From NCBI GenBank assembly GCA_900318255.1, contig ONJX01000003.1, positions 1 to 64,000 on the forward strand: a stretch of 64,000 nucleotides of DNA. The letters are read 5' to 3'. The DNA is from an uncultured Prevotellaceae bacterium. Its GTDB lineage: Bacteria > Bacteroidota > Bacteroidia > Bacteroidales > Muribaculaceae. Both the position numbers and the translations under genes were made by a program. Position 1 is the stretch's first letter. Each line of letters opens with the position of its first letter. Below, piece after piece: positions 25,475 to 34,365 of this stretch. The notes below the pieces were generated by a model that saw only the letters and a list, made by a program, of their open reading frames with translations, was not told the DNA's origin and did no database searches.

Positions 25475-26162
25475 CCTGCTTCGCACATACGCTCTGCTCT
25501 TGACGCTGCTTGTGGCCAGTAGCGCGGCTCATGCGCTCGACTTCAGCAACCACAACATCAGTGTGGGGGCTAAAGGGGGAATGAGCCTGTCAAGGGTGAA
25601 TTTCCAGTCGTCGGTGCCGCAGAAGCTCATAGGCGGAATGGTGATAGGCGCTAGCGTGAGGTATATCGAGGAAAACCATTTTGGACTCATAGGAGAAATA
25701 AATCTTGAGCAGCGTGGTTGGAAAGAGGACTTCAAGCCGCTTGAGGGATACAGCTTCAGCCGGCAGTTCACCTATGTGCAAGTACCGCTGCTCACGCACA
25801 TCTACTTTGGCAGCGACAGGGTGCGCTTCTTCATCAACGCTGGTCCCGAGATAGGCATTATGATAGCCGAGAAGACGTCGAGCAACTTCGACTACAAGCA
25901 CGCCGCCGCCATTGAGGAGCTCGCCAACTCCTACCGCAAGCTCGAGCAGTTCACCGAGCCAGTGGAGCGCCGCTTCGACTACGGCATCTCGGCGGGACTT
26001 GGCATGGAAGTCAATGTCCATCACAAGCATGCTATAAACCTTGAGGGAAGGTTCTACTATGGCCTCAACGACGTGTTCAGCAACCGCAAGAGCGACCCCT
26101 TTCAGGGCTCGTCGTCGATGTCGATAATGGTGACTCTGGGCTACAACATAAGGCTCAAATAG
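25467..26162 (+). CDS. PorT-like outer-membrane beta-barrel protein
   Basis: 231 residues with signal peptide (LLRTYALLLTLLVASSAAHA). The mature part is typical of the PorT/OMP_b-brl_2 family: ISVGAKGGMSLSRVNFQ, alternating hydrophobic strands, YVQVPLLTHIYFG and RFFINAGPEIGIM, ending in a strand with terminal polar residue (MVTLGYNIRLK). Probably an 8-strand barrel in the outer membrane. It begins within the last codons of the LysM gene, implying joint function at the envelope. I would not equate it with the type IX secretion PorT itself. Confidence 0.85.
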   Translation: MTSLLRTYALLLTLLVASSAAHALDFSNHNISVGAKGGMSLSRVNFQSSVPQKLIGGMVIGASVRYIEENHFGLIGEINLEQRGWKEDFKPLEGYSFSRQFTYVQVPLLTHIYFGSDRVRFFINAGPEIGIMIAEKTSSNFDYKHAAAIEELANSYRKLEQFTEPVERRFDYGISAGLGMEVNVHHKHAINLEGRFYYGLNDVFSNRKSDPFQGSSSMSIMVTLGYNIRLK

Positions 26163-26193
26163 AACTGGCGATACACATCATCACAACATAAAG

Positions 26194-26231
26194 AAAGGAT
26201 GCTACCTTACACACGTGGGGTAGCATCCTTT
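26194..26231. terminator. Bidirectional terminator (PorT-like gene / candidate 6S RNA)
   Basis: A perfect 13-bp stem (26194-26206 with 26219-26231) with T-rich sequence after it on both strands. It ends the PorT-like gene on the plus strand and the small minus-strand transcript. Confidence 0.9.
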
Positions 26232-26437
26232 TATGATAAAGCCACACCAAAGGGATGTGATGAAACTCCGATAAATACAGGATTTGAGGGTATTCAAGTC
26301 TTTGTAATCCTCTGGTCGCGAAGACTCCACAAGTGGATGAGGCCCGCCATCGACAAGAATACTGTTCTCGGCATTTCATAAAAAATTTGAAGAGTATCCC
26401 AATCAGCTTTGATGCGGCATTATTTCAATGACCTCTG
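26194..26437 (-). ncRNA. ssrS: Candidate 6S RNA (Bacteroidales-1-type) downstream of rplT
   Basis: A complete transcription unit with no credible reading frame: a perfect minus-strand promoter (26444-26475), about 200 nt of structured sequence, then a terminator. Distal segments pair in rod-like fashion: GGGATACTCTTCAA near the 5' half with TTGAATACCC in the 3' half, and a central arm closed by GTCG/CGAC and capped by TCCAC/GTGGA. A single long hairpin with an open middle is the 6S architecture. From memory, the Bacteroidales-1 RNA motif, proposed to be 6S RNA, lies next to the L20 gene, as here. 6S RNA sequesters the housekeeping RNA polymerase in stationary phase. The transcript ends are inferred from the promoter and terminator only. 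Confidence 0.55.
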
Positions 26438-26443
26438 TGATTG

Positions 26444-26475
26444 CAAAGGTAGCAACAATAGGCTAAATTGCCAAA
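26444..26475 (-). promoter_or_regulatory. Promoter of the candidate 6S RNA
   Basis: Minus-strand TACCTTTG (26451-26444), 20 bp, TTTG (26475-26472). It is one of the best consensus matches in the window, yet no gene follows it. Confidence 0.75.
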
Positions 26476-26505
26476 TTTTATAGCGCTTTTTTTAGTAAAA
26501 AGTCC

Positions 26506-26550
26506 AAAAAAAATGAACTTCATCTCGTGAGAGAGAGGAAGTCCATCTTT
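26506..26550 (-). terminator. Terminator of the thrS-infC-rpmI-rplT operon
   Basis: On the minus strand a stem of about 14 bp (26546-26533 with 26526-26513, one mismatch and one G-U pair) is followed by a run of T (26512-26506). Confidence 0.75.
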
Positions 26551-26603
26551 TTTGAGGTAAGTTTTACTCGCGGTTGTTGCTCGTCTTTGTGGTAATAGGT
26601 ATA

Positions 26604-26957
26604 TTACTGAGCGTTCTTAGCCTTCTCGACGATAGCCTTGAAAGCTTCTGGGTTGTTCATAGCCAGGTCGGCGAGCACCTTGCGGTTAATCTCGATACCA
26701 GCCTTGTGAATCAAACCCATCAACTTAGAGTAAGAAAGGTCCTCCAGGCGTGCAGCAGCGTTGATACGCTGTATCCACAGTGCGCGGAAGTTGCGTTTCT
26801 TGTTCTTACGGTCGCGGTAAGCATAGGTCAAACCTTTCTCCCAAGTGTTCTTGGCAACGGTCCAGACGTTCTTGCGTGCGCCGAAATAACCTCTTGTAAG
26901 TTTAAGAATCTTTTTACGTTTTGCTCTTGAAGCAACGTGATTTACTGATCTTGGCAT
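26604..26957 (-). CDS. rplT: Large ribosomal subunit protein bL20
   Basis: 117-residue 23S rRNA-binding assembly protein. The N-terminus [68 protein letters not shown] is the highly conserved L20 signature. Last protein gene of the classic infC-rpmI-rplT series. In many bacteria L20 represses its own operon through a leader; no such structure was confidently recognised here. Confidence 0.98.
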   Translation of the reverse strand: MPRSVNHVASRAKRKKILKLTRGYFGARKNVWTVAKNTWEKGLTYAYRDRKNKKRNFRALWIQRINAAARLEDLSYSKLMGLIHKAGIEINRKVLADLAMNNPEAFKAIVEKAKNAQ

Positions 26958-27091
26958 TTTTTTAAATGAATTGTGAACGTTAGCGGCAGCCTGTGCTGCT
27001 CTTTTGTGCTAAACATTCGGTTAATAAAAATGATAAAAATCTCTTTGTTGATTAAAAGTGTGTAGAAACTCGTGAAAGTGCTGCTTGTTGA

Positions 27092-27289
27092 TTATTTCTT
27101 AACGAGCAACTCGCGAATGGAGTTGAGGTTAGCTTTGTCAACGATGCTCACCTTGGTGAGGTTTCTCTTCTGCTTCTTGGTCTTCTTGGTCAAGATGTGA
27201 CTCTTGTAAGCATGCTTTCTTTTAATCTTCCCTGTTCCGGTAAAGGTAAACCTTTTTTTGGCACCGGAATTAGTCTTAACTTTTGGCAT
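27092..27289 (-). CDS. rpmI: Large ribosomal subunit protein bL35
   Basis: 65 residues, [44 protein letters not shown], a textbook L35. The start at 27289 is set by homology; the frame is open further upstream (to 27337) but that lead has no similarity. Between infC and rplT, with 132-134-bp gaps on both sides. Confidence 0.98.
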   Translation of the reverse strand: MPKVKTNSGAKKRFTFTGTGKIKRKHAYKSHILTKKTKKQKRNLTKVSIVDKANLNSIRELLVKK

Positions 27290-27421
27290 TTTTGTAATTG
27301 TTTTTAAAAAATTGTTATTAATCAAGGGACTAGGCACTTACCAAGCCTAATGCCCCGTTTCTCTCGTCATTACTGCTAGCGGTGCCCTCTGGGACATACC
27401 GCCTTGTGAAATGCATTAGCG

Positions 27422-28114
27422 TCAGTCTTGTGGAGCCTCTGCTGCGACAGCATCGCCAGCCTCGGGTGCTGGTGCGCTGTTGGGCTTGTCGGCGTCCTTC
27501 TTCTTGGCAGTCTGCTTTTTGGGCGACAGCATGATGGTCATGCGCTTGCCTTCGAGCACGGGCATCTGATCCACCTTGGCATAGTCTTCCAGGTCGTTGG
27601 CAAATCGCAGCAGCAGCACTTCGCCTTGCTCCTTGAAGAGGATGGAACGCCCCTTGAAGAACACGTAGCTCTTCACCTTAGCGCCCTCTTTGAGGAAGCC
27701 AATGGCGTGCTTGAGCTTGAAGTTGTAGTCGTGCTCATCAGTCTGTGGTCCGAATCTTATCTCCTTGACCACGACCTTTGTAGCCTTGGCCTTCTGCTCC
27801 TTGAGCTTCTTCTTCTGCTGGAACTGATACTTCTGATAGTCCATGATTTTGCACACAGGGGGCTGTGCCATGGGTGCTATCTCAATGAGGTCGAGTTCCT
27901 GCTGCTCGGCAATCTTGAGCGCTTTGAGGATGGGGTAAATACCCTCTTCCACATTGTCGCCCACAAGTCTCACCTCGGGAGCACGTATCTCGTCGTTGAT
28001 GGCGAGTTCTTCTTTCTGCTGCTTGCCACCACGCTGGTTGCGGTTGTTTTTTCCCCTGTTGGGGCCACCGCCCATGGGCTTTTTAGGGCCACTCCAAAAA
28101 GGTTTCTTCTGCAT
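27422..28114 (-). CDS. infC: Translation initiation factor IF-3 with N- and C-terminal extensions
   Basis: Binds the 30S subunit and checks start-codon and initiator-tRNA pairing. The core (about residues 37-200) is clear: [83 protein letters not shown]. At 230 residues it is longer than the usual ~180: an N-terminal basic, Gly/Asn/Gln-rich tail (residues 1-36) and a C-terminal Lys then Ala/Pro/Asp-rich tail (about 203-230) are added. ATG start, 9 bp after thrS. Many IF-3 genes use rare start codons; this one does not if the extension is real. Confidence 0.95.
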   Translation of the reverse strand: MQKKPFWSGPKKPMGGGPNRGKNNRNQRGGKQQKEELAINDEIRAPEVRLVGDNVEEGIYPILKALKIAEQQELDLIEIAPMAQPPVCKIMDYQKYQFQQKKKLKEQKAKATKVVVKEIRFGPQTDEHDYNFKLKHAIGFLKEGAKVKSYVFFKGRSILFKEQGEVLLLRFANDLEDYAKVDQMPVLEGKRMTIMLSPKKQTAKKKDADKPNSAPAPEAGDAVAAEAPQD

Positions 28115-28123
28115 TCAGTAATA

Positions 28124-30058
28124 TTATAAGTTTATCATTTCGTTCACTTCCTGAGTGATATTGGCTGCAAAGGTAGTAATTTTTTCTGAACCTTTATCAA
28201 TTCCGCCCTGTTTTCTTATCGAAACTTCTTCATTTGCAGCTTCTTTTTCGCCCACAATGAGCAAATAAGGTATCCTCTTGAGCTCATTGTCGCGAATTTT
28301 CTTGCCTATTTTCTCGTTTCTATCATCGATGATGGTGCGCACGTCGGCCTCGTTGAGCACTTGAGCCACGTGCTGAGCATAGTCGTTGTACTTCTCGCTG
28401 ATGGGCAGCACCACCACCTGGTCGGGGGCCAGCCACAATGGCAGCTTGCCGGCGGTGTGCTCAAGCAGCACAGCCACGAAACGCTCCAGCGAGCCAAAGG
28501 GCGCGCGGTGAATCATGATGGGACGGTGCTTGGCGTTGTCGCTGCCAGTGTATTCTAGCTCAAAACGCTCGGGCAGGTTGTAATCAACCTGGATGGTGCC
28601 CAGCTGCCAGCGGCGGCCAAGGGCGTCCTTCACCATGAAGTCGAGCTTAGGACCATAGAATGCGGCCTCGCCCTCTACCTGCTTGGCTGGCAAGCCTTTC
28701 TCCTGGCATGCCTCGACGATGGCACGCTCGGCACGCTCCCAGTTCTCGTCGGTGCCCACATACTTCTGCTTGTTCTTGGGGTCGCGCAGTGAGATTTGTG
28801 CCTCATACTCGAAGCCAAACACTCCCAGGATGTGGTTGATAATGTCCATCACACTCAAGAACTCCTGCTTGAGCTGCTCGGGGGTGCAGAACAGGTGGGC
28901 GTCGTCTTGAGTGAACGAGCGCACGCGTGTCAAGCCGTGAAGCTCACCGCTCTGCTCGTAGCGATAGACGGTGCCAAACTCTGCAAACCTCAGTGGCAGA
29001 TCCTTGTAGCTGCGTGGCGAGGTGCGGTATATCTCGCAGTGGTGAGGGCAGTTCATGGGCTTGAGCATGTACTCCTCGCCCTCCTCGGGGGTGTGGATGG
29101 GCTGGAACGAGTCCTTGCCATATTTTGCGTAGTGACCGCTGGTCACATAAAGGTTCTTGTTACCGATGTGCGGTGTTATCACCTGCTCGTAGCCATATTT
29201 CTTCTGTATCTTGGCAAGGTAGTCTTGCAGACGATTGCGCAAAGCAGCACCCTTGGGTAGCCACAGGGGCAGACCCTGGCCCACACGCTGCGAGAAGGCG
29301 AAGAGCTCCATCTCCTTGCCTATCTTGCGGTGGTCGCGTTTCTTGGCTTCCTCAAGGAGCACCAGGTACTCGTCGAGCATCGACTTCTTGGGGAACGAGA
29401 TGCCATAGACGCGCAGCATCTGCTTGCGGGTCTCGTCGCCACGCCAGTAGGCGCCAGCAAGCGACAGCACCTTCACGGCCTTGATGGGCGCAGTGTTGGG
29501 GATGTGCGGGCCACGGCACAGGTCGGTGAACGCACCCTGGGTGTAGGTGCTGATGGTGCCGTCTTGCAGGTCGTTAATGAGCTCTATTTTGTAGGTTTGG
29601 CCTGTGTCACCAAAGAATTTGAGCGCGTCGGCCTTCGATATGTCGGCACGTTTCACCTCTTCTTTCTTGGCTACCAGCTCGGCCATTTTCTTCTCGATTT
29701 TTGGGAAATCGGCCTGGGTGATCTCGTTGTCGCCTGGGTCGATGTCGTAGTAGAAGCCGTTCTCGATGGCAGGGCCAATGCCAAACTGCACACCAGGATA
29801 CAGCTCTTGCAGAGCCTCGGCCAGCAGGTGAGCCGACGTGTGCCAGAAGGCGTGCTTGCCCTCGGGGTCGTCCCACTTGAAGAGCTTAATCTCACCGTCG
29901 TTACAAATTGGTCGAGATATGTCCCATTCCATGTCGTTGACGCTGGCAGCCAGCACTTGGCGCGCCAGCCCCGAGCTTATGCTCTCGGCAACCTGCAGTG
30001 GAGTAACCCCACTCTCATACTCTCTCACACTTCCGTCAGGAAATTTAATGTTGATCAT
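28124..30058 (-). CDS. thrS: Threonyl-tRNA synthetase
   Basis: 644 residues. Charges tRNA-Thr. Domains in order: TGS (1-62), the editing/SAD domain with the zinc-type motif around residues 70-220 ([21 protein letters not shown]), the class II catalytic core with motif 2 [34 protein letters not shown], motif 3 near [15 protein letters not shown], and a C-terminal anticodon-binding domain. It heads the infC operon. A minus-strand -7 box TAACTTTG (30131-30124) lies about 65 nt before the ATG. No T-box or threonine leader was recognised. Confidence 0.97.
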   Translation of the reverse strand: MINIKFPDGSVREYESGVTPLQVAESISSGLARQVLAASVNDMEWDISRPICNDGEIKLFKWDDPEGKHAFWHTSAHLLAEALQELYPGVQFGIGPAIENGFYYDIDPGDNEITQADFPKIEKKMAELVAKKEEVKRADISKADALKFFGDTGQTYKIELINDLQDGTISTYTQGAFTDLCRGPHIPNTAPIKAVKVLSLAGAYWRGDETRKQMLRVYGISFPKKSMLDEYLVLLEEAKKRDHRKIGKEMELFAFSQRVGQGLPLWLPKGAALRNRLQDYLAKIQKKYGYEQVITPHIGNKNLYVTSGHYAKYGKDSFQPIHTPEEGEEYMLKPMNCPHHCEIYRTSPRSYKDLPLRFAEFGTVYRYEQSGELHGLTRVRSFTQDDAHLFCTPEQLKQEFLSVMDIINHILGVFGFEYEAQISLRDPKNKQKYVGTDENWERAERAIVEACQEKGLPAKQVEGEAAFYGPKLDFMVKDALGRRWQLGTIQVDYNLPERFELEYTGSDNAKHRPIMIHRAPFGSLERFVAVLLEHTAGKLPLWLAPDQVVVLPISEKYNDYAQHVAQVLNEADVRTIIDDRNEKIGKKIRDNELKRIPYLLIVGEKEAANEEVSIRKQGGIDKGSEKITTFAANITQEVNEMINL

Positions 30059-30227
30059 AAACTAGTGTTGAAAATTTATTTCGTTAATACTTGTGCCATA
30101 CAAAAGCACGTTCTAAAAACTTGCAAAGTTACAAAACATTTTTCACATAGCAGCCATTTTCCACTGCATTTTTTCAAGAGTCTTTTCAAAAACAATGTCG
30201 CTCTTGAAACATCTTGAAATAACGACA

Positions 30228-30890
30228 TCACCAGGCTATTGGCGTCTTGCCGTGCTGACGCAAGTAGTCATTGGCAAGCGAAAAATGGTGATTGCCAAAG
30301 AAGCCGCGATAGGCGCTCAGCGGCGACGGATGCGGCGAAGTCAACACGAGATGCCGGGTGCGGTCAATCATGCTGCCCTTGCGCATGGCATAGCTGCCCC
30401 ACAGGATGAAGACCAGATGCTCCCTGTGGGCGGCAAGGTGGGCTATCACCTCGTCGGTGAAGAGCTCCCAGCCGTGGTTCTGATGCGAGCCGGCACGGTG
30501 AGCCTCGACGGTGAGCGTGGAGTTGAGCAGAAGCACGCCCTGCCGCGCCCAGCGGCTCAGGTCGCCACTGGCAGGAATGGGAGCCCCAGTGTCGTCGTGA
30601 ATCTCCTTGAAGATGTTTTGCAACGACGGCGGCAAGGGCACCCCGTCGTTTACAGAGAAGCACAACCCATTGGCCTGACCGTCATCATGGTAGGGGTCTT
30701 GACCGAGGATCACAACTTTCACCTCGTTGAACGGCGTGGCGTCGAAGGCGGCAAAAATCTGCCGCCCTGGCGGGAACACCCGGCTGGTGCGGTACTGCTC
30801 ACGCACAAACTCGGTGAGCCTCACAAAATAGTCCTTCTCCCACACGTCGGCAAGCTCGCGCAGCCAACTCTCCTCAATTCTCACTGTCAT
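30228..30890 (-). CDS. ung: Uracil-DNA glycosylase
   Basis: Removes uracil from DNA to start base-excision repair. 220 residues. The water-activating loop GQDPYHDDGQANGLCFSV (about residues 65-82), the conserved LLLNSTLTVE and the DNA-minor-groove loop HPSPLSAYRGFFGNHHF are all present. Single gene; its upstream region overlaps the tRNA-Arg promoter, and a minus-strand TATCTTTG (30951-30944) may be its own -7 box. Confidence 0.96.
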   Translation of the reverse strand: MTVRIEESWLRELADVWEKDYFVRLTEFVREQYRTSRVFPPGRQIFAAFDATPFNEVKVVILGQDPYHDDGQANGLCFSVNDGVPLPPSLQNIFKEIHDDTGAPIPASGDLSRWARQGVLLLNSTLTVEAHRAGSHQNHGWELFTDEVIAHLAAHREHLVFILWGSYAMRKGSMIDRTRHLVLTSPHPSPLSAYRGFFGNHHFSLANDYLRQHGKTPIAW

Positions 30891-30940
30891 GACTTCTTTA
30901 TTTCATTATTGATAATTTCAAAAATTACCACTATTGTTTT

Positions 30941-30971
30941 TTGCAAAGATACAAATTATTCACTACTTTTG
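30941..30971 (+). promoter_or_regulatory. Promoter of tRNA-Arg
   Basis: TTG (30941-30943), 20 bp, TACTTTTG (30964-30971), about 29 bp ahead of the tRNA 5' end. Confidence 0.7.
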
Positions 30972-30999
30972 CACCGCATTTCACAAAAAAGTGCTTCAC

Positions 31000-31071
31000 G
31001 GGCCCATAGTTCAATGGATAGAATAAAGGATTCCGGTTCCTTCGATTGGGGTTCGACTCCCCATGGGCCTA
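31000..31071 (+). tRNA. tRNA-Arg (anticodon CCG)
   Basis: Folds to a full cloverleaf: acceptor 31000-31006 with 31064-31070 (first pair G-U), U8-A9, 4-bp D stem with an 8-nt loop, anticodon stem AAGGA/TCCTT with loop TTCCGGT (anticodon CCG at 31033-31035), 4-nt variable region, T stem TGGGG/CCCCA with loop TTCGACT, discriminator A. The CCA end is not encoded. It decodes CGG. Confidence 0.93.
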
Positions 31072-31077
31072 CTTTTT

Positions 31078-31126
31078 TAATGCATAATTCACAATGCATA
31101 ATGCATGATTTTTTGATGCATAATGC
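31078..31126. repeat. 7-nt-period TGCATAA array behind tRNA-Arg
   Basis: TGCATAA/TTCACAA/TGCATAA/TGCATGA heptamers in a run (about 31081-31107) and one more TGCATAA at 31117. Same period as the other intergenic arrays of the window but a different unit. Confidence 0.75.
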
Positions 31127-31130
31127 CACA

Positions 31131-31168
31131 AAAAAAGTCTTGAAATCCGCTTGGGTTTCAAGACTTTT
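31131..31168 (-). terminator. Terminator of the DUF4836 gene
   Basis: A perfect 13-bp stem (31133-31145 with 31156-31168). On the minus strand it is followed by a T run (31136-31131). Confidence 0.85.
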
Positions 31169-31190
31169 CTGTAGGTGTCTTTGATAACTA

Positions 31191-32738
31191 TTACTTCATG
31201 CTGAAGGTAATGTAGTTAATCTTACTGATAATTTCATCAAAGGCATTAAACGCCTTCTTGACATCCTTATCCATTGCTGAGCTGAAATCCTTAACCTTTC
31301 CTAAATTGAAGAAGTACATAAACTTACGGGAAGTAGCAAACGAAACGAGCTCCGATGGCACGGGCTTGTCGGCCTTCTTTAAGGCACTAGGAATTAGCGA
31401 CTCGTTGGTAGTGAAGAACAGAGCGCCATTCTTATTGCCAAACCAGAACTTTGTGCCATTGCCATTGTCACAGCAATACCCGTCAGCGGTCTTCTCAATC
31501 GACATCGATGACGAACTGTCATAACCTAAGTTGTAGCTGTAGTCGTAGCCATCAGCCGAGTCGTCCTCATCAAGTGGCGCATACTCAGAATAGGGATCTT
31601 CTTCAGTGTCGATAGAAGCGCTATCGACAGCAAAATCGGGCTCATCACCAAGACCCTGGTTGCCAAAGTTTTCAAAATCATTAATCAGCTGAGCAATCTT
31701 ATCGGCCGAGTTGCCATCGCTCTCAACAGCAATCATCACATCCATTGGCGCCACAAAATATCCGGCAAAATTACCATTAATGCCACCAAGTATTGAGATA
31801 AACGAATCATACATACCCTTAAACTCTTGAGGAAGCTCGTCGAGCAATTTCACATCGTTTAATGACTTGTCGAGGTGCTTAGAGAGCTTGGGACCATCAA
31901 CATTGGCAACGAGGCCACCGATGGCATCCTCGGGAACAGCGAGTATTGCTTTCTCGCCTATCTCCTTGAGCGTAGCCATCGAGTCGTCGATCTTCTTTTG
32001 CACTTTCTCATCGGCCGACTCGCCCCAATATGAGAAGTCGCAGATGCCGTCACTGCAATTACCGTCGATGCCCACAACCATCTTCCTGATGTCCTCAAGC
32101 TGGTCTTTCAGCTGAGGAGCTTGACGCTCAAGCATTTTTGCGATGTCTTCAGAGATTATCGACAAGTCGGCATATAGGCAAGCAAACGAGCCAGCGTCCT
32201 CTACCTTGCCAAAGAGCTCATTGTCGCCCAGGTCGCCGTCATACTCCTTGCCCATGATTTTCTTTATCTCCTTCTTGGCGTCGTCACCGCTGGAGACAAT
32301 CATCACCAGAGCATCACCATTAAGACCAATGCCAGTGTTGCCCTCGGCAAAATACTCGAAGCCATCGCCTTCTTTGTCTATCTCAACCTTAGCATTGTCC
32401 TCAAACCAGGCCTTCACCTTGTCCTTGTCATCAACCTTAGCCACGGCGCCAAAGGTGTAATTTGCACCTTTGCCACGACCAAAGATGTAGATAGGATCCT
32501 TAACATCAAGGCCCATGTCTTTAATCTTCTCCACATCGTCACCAAGGTTGTCCTCCATGTCAGACAGTAATTTGTCCATATCTGCCCCTGTCTGCTTAAA
32601 GAACGCCTTGAGGTCGATTTTTCCCACAATCTTGCTGTCGGCAGGCACATAGCCCTTGTGTTTCTGACTACACGACGAGAACGACACAAGAGCAATTACA
32701 AAAGCCAACAAAAAAGCTAATCTTTTGATTTTTTCCAT
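31191..32738 (-). CDS. DUF4836 family lipoprotein
   Basis: 515 residues. Signal peptide II with lipobox near SFSSC (Cys about residue 23) followed by SQKHKGYVPADSKIVGKIDLKAFFKQTG, the usual start of DUF4836 proteins of Bacteroidales. Very acidic overall; a D/E/S/Y-rich segment lies about residues 375-420 (DTEEDPYSEYAPLDEDDSADGYDYSYN). No catalytic motif seen and function unknown; probably surface or periplasmic. Single gene with its own promoter and terminator. Confidence 0.75.
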   Translation of the reverse strand: MEKIKRLAFLLAFVIALVSFSSCSQKHKGYVPADSKIVGKIDLKAFFKQTGADMDKLLSDMEDNLGDDVEKIKDMGLDVKDPIYIFGRGKGANYTFGAVAKVDDKDKVKAWFEDNAKVEIDKEGDGFEYFAEGNTGIGLNGDALVMIVSSGDDAKKEIKKIMGKEYDGDLGDNELFGKVEDAGSFACLYADLSIISEDIAKMLERQAPQLKDQLEDIRKMVVGIDGNCSDGICDFSYWGESADEKVQKKIDDSMATLKEIGEKAILAVPEDAIGGLVANVDGPKLSKHLDKSLNDVKLLDELPQEFKGMYDSFISILGGINGNFAGYFVAPMDVMIAVESDGNSADKIAQLINDFENFGNQGLGDEPDFAVDSASIDTEEDPYSEYAPLDEDDSADGYDYSYNLGYDSSSSMSIEKTADGYCCDNGNGTKFWFGNKNGALFFTTNESLIPSALKKADKPVPSELVSFATSRKFMYFFNLGKVKDFSSAMDKDVKKAFNAFDEIISKINYITFSMK

Positions 32739-32777
32739 TGTAAATAGTATTTTAGTTTGTAATTACTTTTTTCGTCA

Positions 32778-32807
32778 CAAAAATAAGAAAAACAACTTTA
32801 ACAACAA
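32778..32807 (-). promoter_or_regulatory. Promoter of the DUF4836 gene
   Basis: Minus-strand TATTTTTG (32785-32778) and TTG (32807-32805), 19 bp apart. Confidence 0.6.
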
Positions 32808-32835
32808 TAATAAATAAGGAAAAAAATCACTTTTT

Positions 32836-33546
32836 TCACATCTTCAAATAAAAATCGCGCGTGAGAGCTACATATTGTTGCGAGTAGGAGCCATCGGCGA
32901 GCTTGATGACGATTTGCTCCTCAACAGCACGGGCAGCAGAGGCCACAAGCTCACACAGCAGCCGCTTTGGGGCTGCGCCCTCCACCGGCACCACCCGTGC
33001 CAGGCGACTTATCGACATAGCAGCTTTCAGCACACAGCTCCTGATGCTTAACTCCTGCTGGGCAGGCGCAATGAAAGCCAGCCGGCCGCCATGAGCAAGC
33101 AACGGTTTTGAATTGCCTATCAACTGCTCCATCGTGAGCGACACCGAGTGGCGTGCCACATTGCGGCTCTGGTCGGGAGCCATCACATCCTCGGTGAAAA
33201 ATGGTGGATTGGAGACTATCAGGTCGTAGGGCTCTTGGGCAGCAAAATCATTGAAATCAACACAAAGGGCCTCTACCCTATCGCTCCAGGGCGAGCGGGC
33301 AACGTTTATCCTGGCCTCGCCCACTGCCTCGTCATCGATGTCGATTGCCGTGACAGCAGCGCCCTGATTACGCTGAGCCACCATCAGCGCTATGAGTCCG
33401 CACCCCGTGCCCACGTCAAGCACCCGGCGAGCACCAGCCACATCACACCAAGCACCAAGCAGCACCCCATCGGTGCCCACTTTCATTGCCGTCTTGTCGT
33501 TGAGCATTTCGAACTGCTTAAACCTGAATATTTTTTCCCTTGCCAT
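32836..33546 (-). CDS. trmN6: tRNA1(Val) (adenine-37-N6)-methyltransferase-like protein
   Basis: 236-residue class I SAM methyltransferase of the TrmN6/YfiC type, which modifies A37 of tRNA-Val. The SAM loop VLDVGTGCGLIALMVAQR (about residues 41-58), the acidic DIDDEAVGEA, and the amino-methylase motif NPPF in YDLIVSNPPFFTED (about 108-121) are present. The N-terminal FRFKQFEMLNDKTAMKVGTDGVLLGAW is family-typical. Divergent from the next secreted gene, with start codons 61 bp apart. Confidence 0.9.
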   Translation of the reverse strand: MAREKIFRFKQFEMLNDKTAMKVGTDGVLLGAWCDVAGARRVLDVGTGCGLIALMVAQRNQGAAVTAIDIDDEAVGEARINVARSPWSDRVEALCVDFNDFAAQEPYDLIVSNPPFFTEDVMAPDQSRNVARHSVSLTMEQLIGNSKPLLAHGGRLAFIAPAQQELSIRSCVLKAAMSISRLARVVPVEGAAPKRLLCELVASAARAVEEQIVIKLADGSYSQQYVALTRDFYLKM

Positions 33547-33548
33547 TA

Positions 33549-33587
33549 TTGCAAAAAAACAATAAAAAGATTACATTTGCAAAATTA
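33549..33587. promoter_or_regulatory. Abutting divergent promoters of trmN6 and a secreted protein gene
   Basis: Plus strand: TTG (33549-33551), 20 bp, TACATTTG (33572-33579). Minus strand: TAATTTTG (33587-33580), whose -33 match is poor. The two -7 boxes touch back to back, so the two genes probably compete for polymerase. Confidence 0.6.
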
Positions 33588-33607
33588 ATACTAAAATTCA
33601 AACCGTC

Positions 33608-34189
33608 ATGAAGAAATTAAGCATTGTTTTGTTATTACTCACTGCCACCATGCTATCGGCAAGTGCCCAAAAAGCCACCACTGTTCCCACGACCAACGAG
33701 ATTTTCAAGGTCATCACCTATCGCTACATAACCCTCAAGAATGAAGCCCGCGACGCCGAGGCTGTAGAGAAAAACTACACCGCATTTTTCAAGAAATATG
33801 GCTACACACATGAGCTTCCAGGCGATGGCTACGGAGGACCATGCAGCATCATCGACGGTTTCTACAAGGGTGGATACATCAACAAGAAAAAAGCTAACAT
33901 GTTTATACCCACCAAGAAGAAGACAGCCAGCGTGATTTTCATGTCGGCCTGCAACGATGGCGAGGACAGTGATTATGGCTACATGCAAGTGACTATCACT
34001 GTCTATGACAAAGCACTAGCCAGCAAGATTCTTGCCAACGTCAAAGCCTCGGGATTCAAGTTATTCAAATATGACAACCCCAGCGATGCCGCAGGAGTGA
34101 AGCTCTACTACAACGGCAACAAGCAAGTGAGAACCGACTACAACGCCGAAGAGAAAGCCTACAACTTCTACTACTCCATCGCCGAATAA
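33608..34189 (+). CDS. Secreted protein of unknown function
   Basis: 193 residues with signal peptide MKKLSIVLLLLTATMLSASAQ. I do not recognise the family. The mature part is mixed alpha/beta, Lys/Tyr/Asp-rich, with GDGYGGPCSIIDGFYKGGYINKKKANMFIPTKKK in the middle. Two cysteines remain after cleavage, possibly a disulfide. It has its own promoter. The last 19 nt overlap tail-to-tail with the small membrane protein gene on the other strand. Confidence 0.75.
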   Translation: MKKLSIVLLLLTATMLSASAQKATTVPTTNEIFKVITYRYITLKNEARDAEAVEKNYTAFFKKYGYTHELPGDGYGGPCSIIDGFYKGGYINKKKANMFIPTKKKTASVIFMSACNDGEDSDYGYMQVTITVYDKALASKILANVKASGFKLFKYDNPSDAAGVKLYYNGNKQVRTDYNAEEKAYNFYYSIAE

Positions 34190-34365
34190 CGATTGTCAGG
34201 GCACTCTTTGGTGGTCTTGCTGCAATGGTCTTTGAGTGCGCAGCGGTCGCAGGGGTTGAGGGCCGATTTCTTGCGGGTGACGGCCCTGTAGATGCTGCGT
34301 GCGGCAAGGGCGATGGCCACTGCCACGACGATGCCCACGATTATGGCTTGCACGGTGTCGCTCAT
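34171..34365 (-). CDS. Small Cys-rich membrane protein (FeoB-associated-like)
   Basis: 64 residues: one N-terminal transmembrane helix (AIIVGIVVAVAIALAARSIYRAV) followed by NPCDRCALKDHCSKTTKECPDN, with four Cys in C-x2-C-x5-C-x6-C spacing. This is the layout of the FeoB-associated Cys-rich family, but no feoB is nearby. The start ATG overlaps the topB stop by 4 nt (ATGA), so it is read from the dsbD-mazG-topB mRNA. The open frame extends upstream inside topB, but that part is merely the topB shadow. Confidence 0.75.
   Translation of the reverse strand: MSDTVQAIIVGIVVAVAIALAARSIYRAVTRKKSALNPCDRCALKDHCSKTTKECPDNRYSAME

Noticed and set aside
26155..26379. 74-codon minus-strand frame in the candidate 6S region
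   Set aside because: It runs through the terminator hairpin into the PorT-like gene end and has no protein-like pattern.
29330..31184. Two long plus-strand frames (295 and 329 codons) over thrS, ung and tRNA-Arg
   Set aside because: They are antisense to certain genes, and the second runs through the tRNA and a terminator, which no real gene would.
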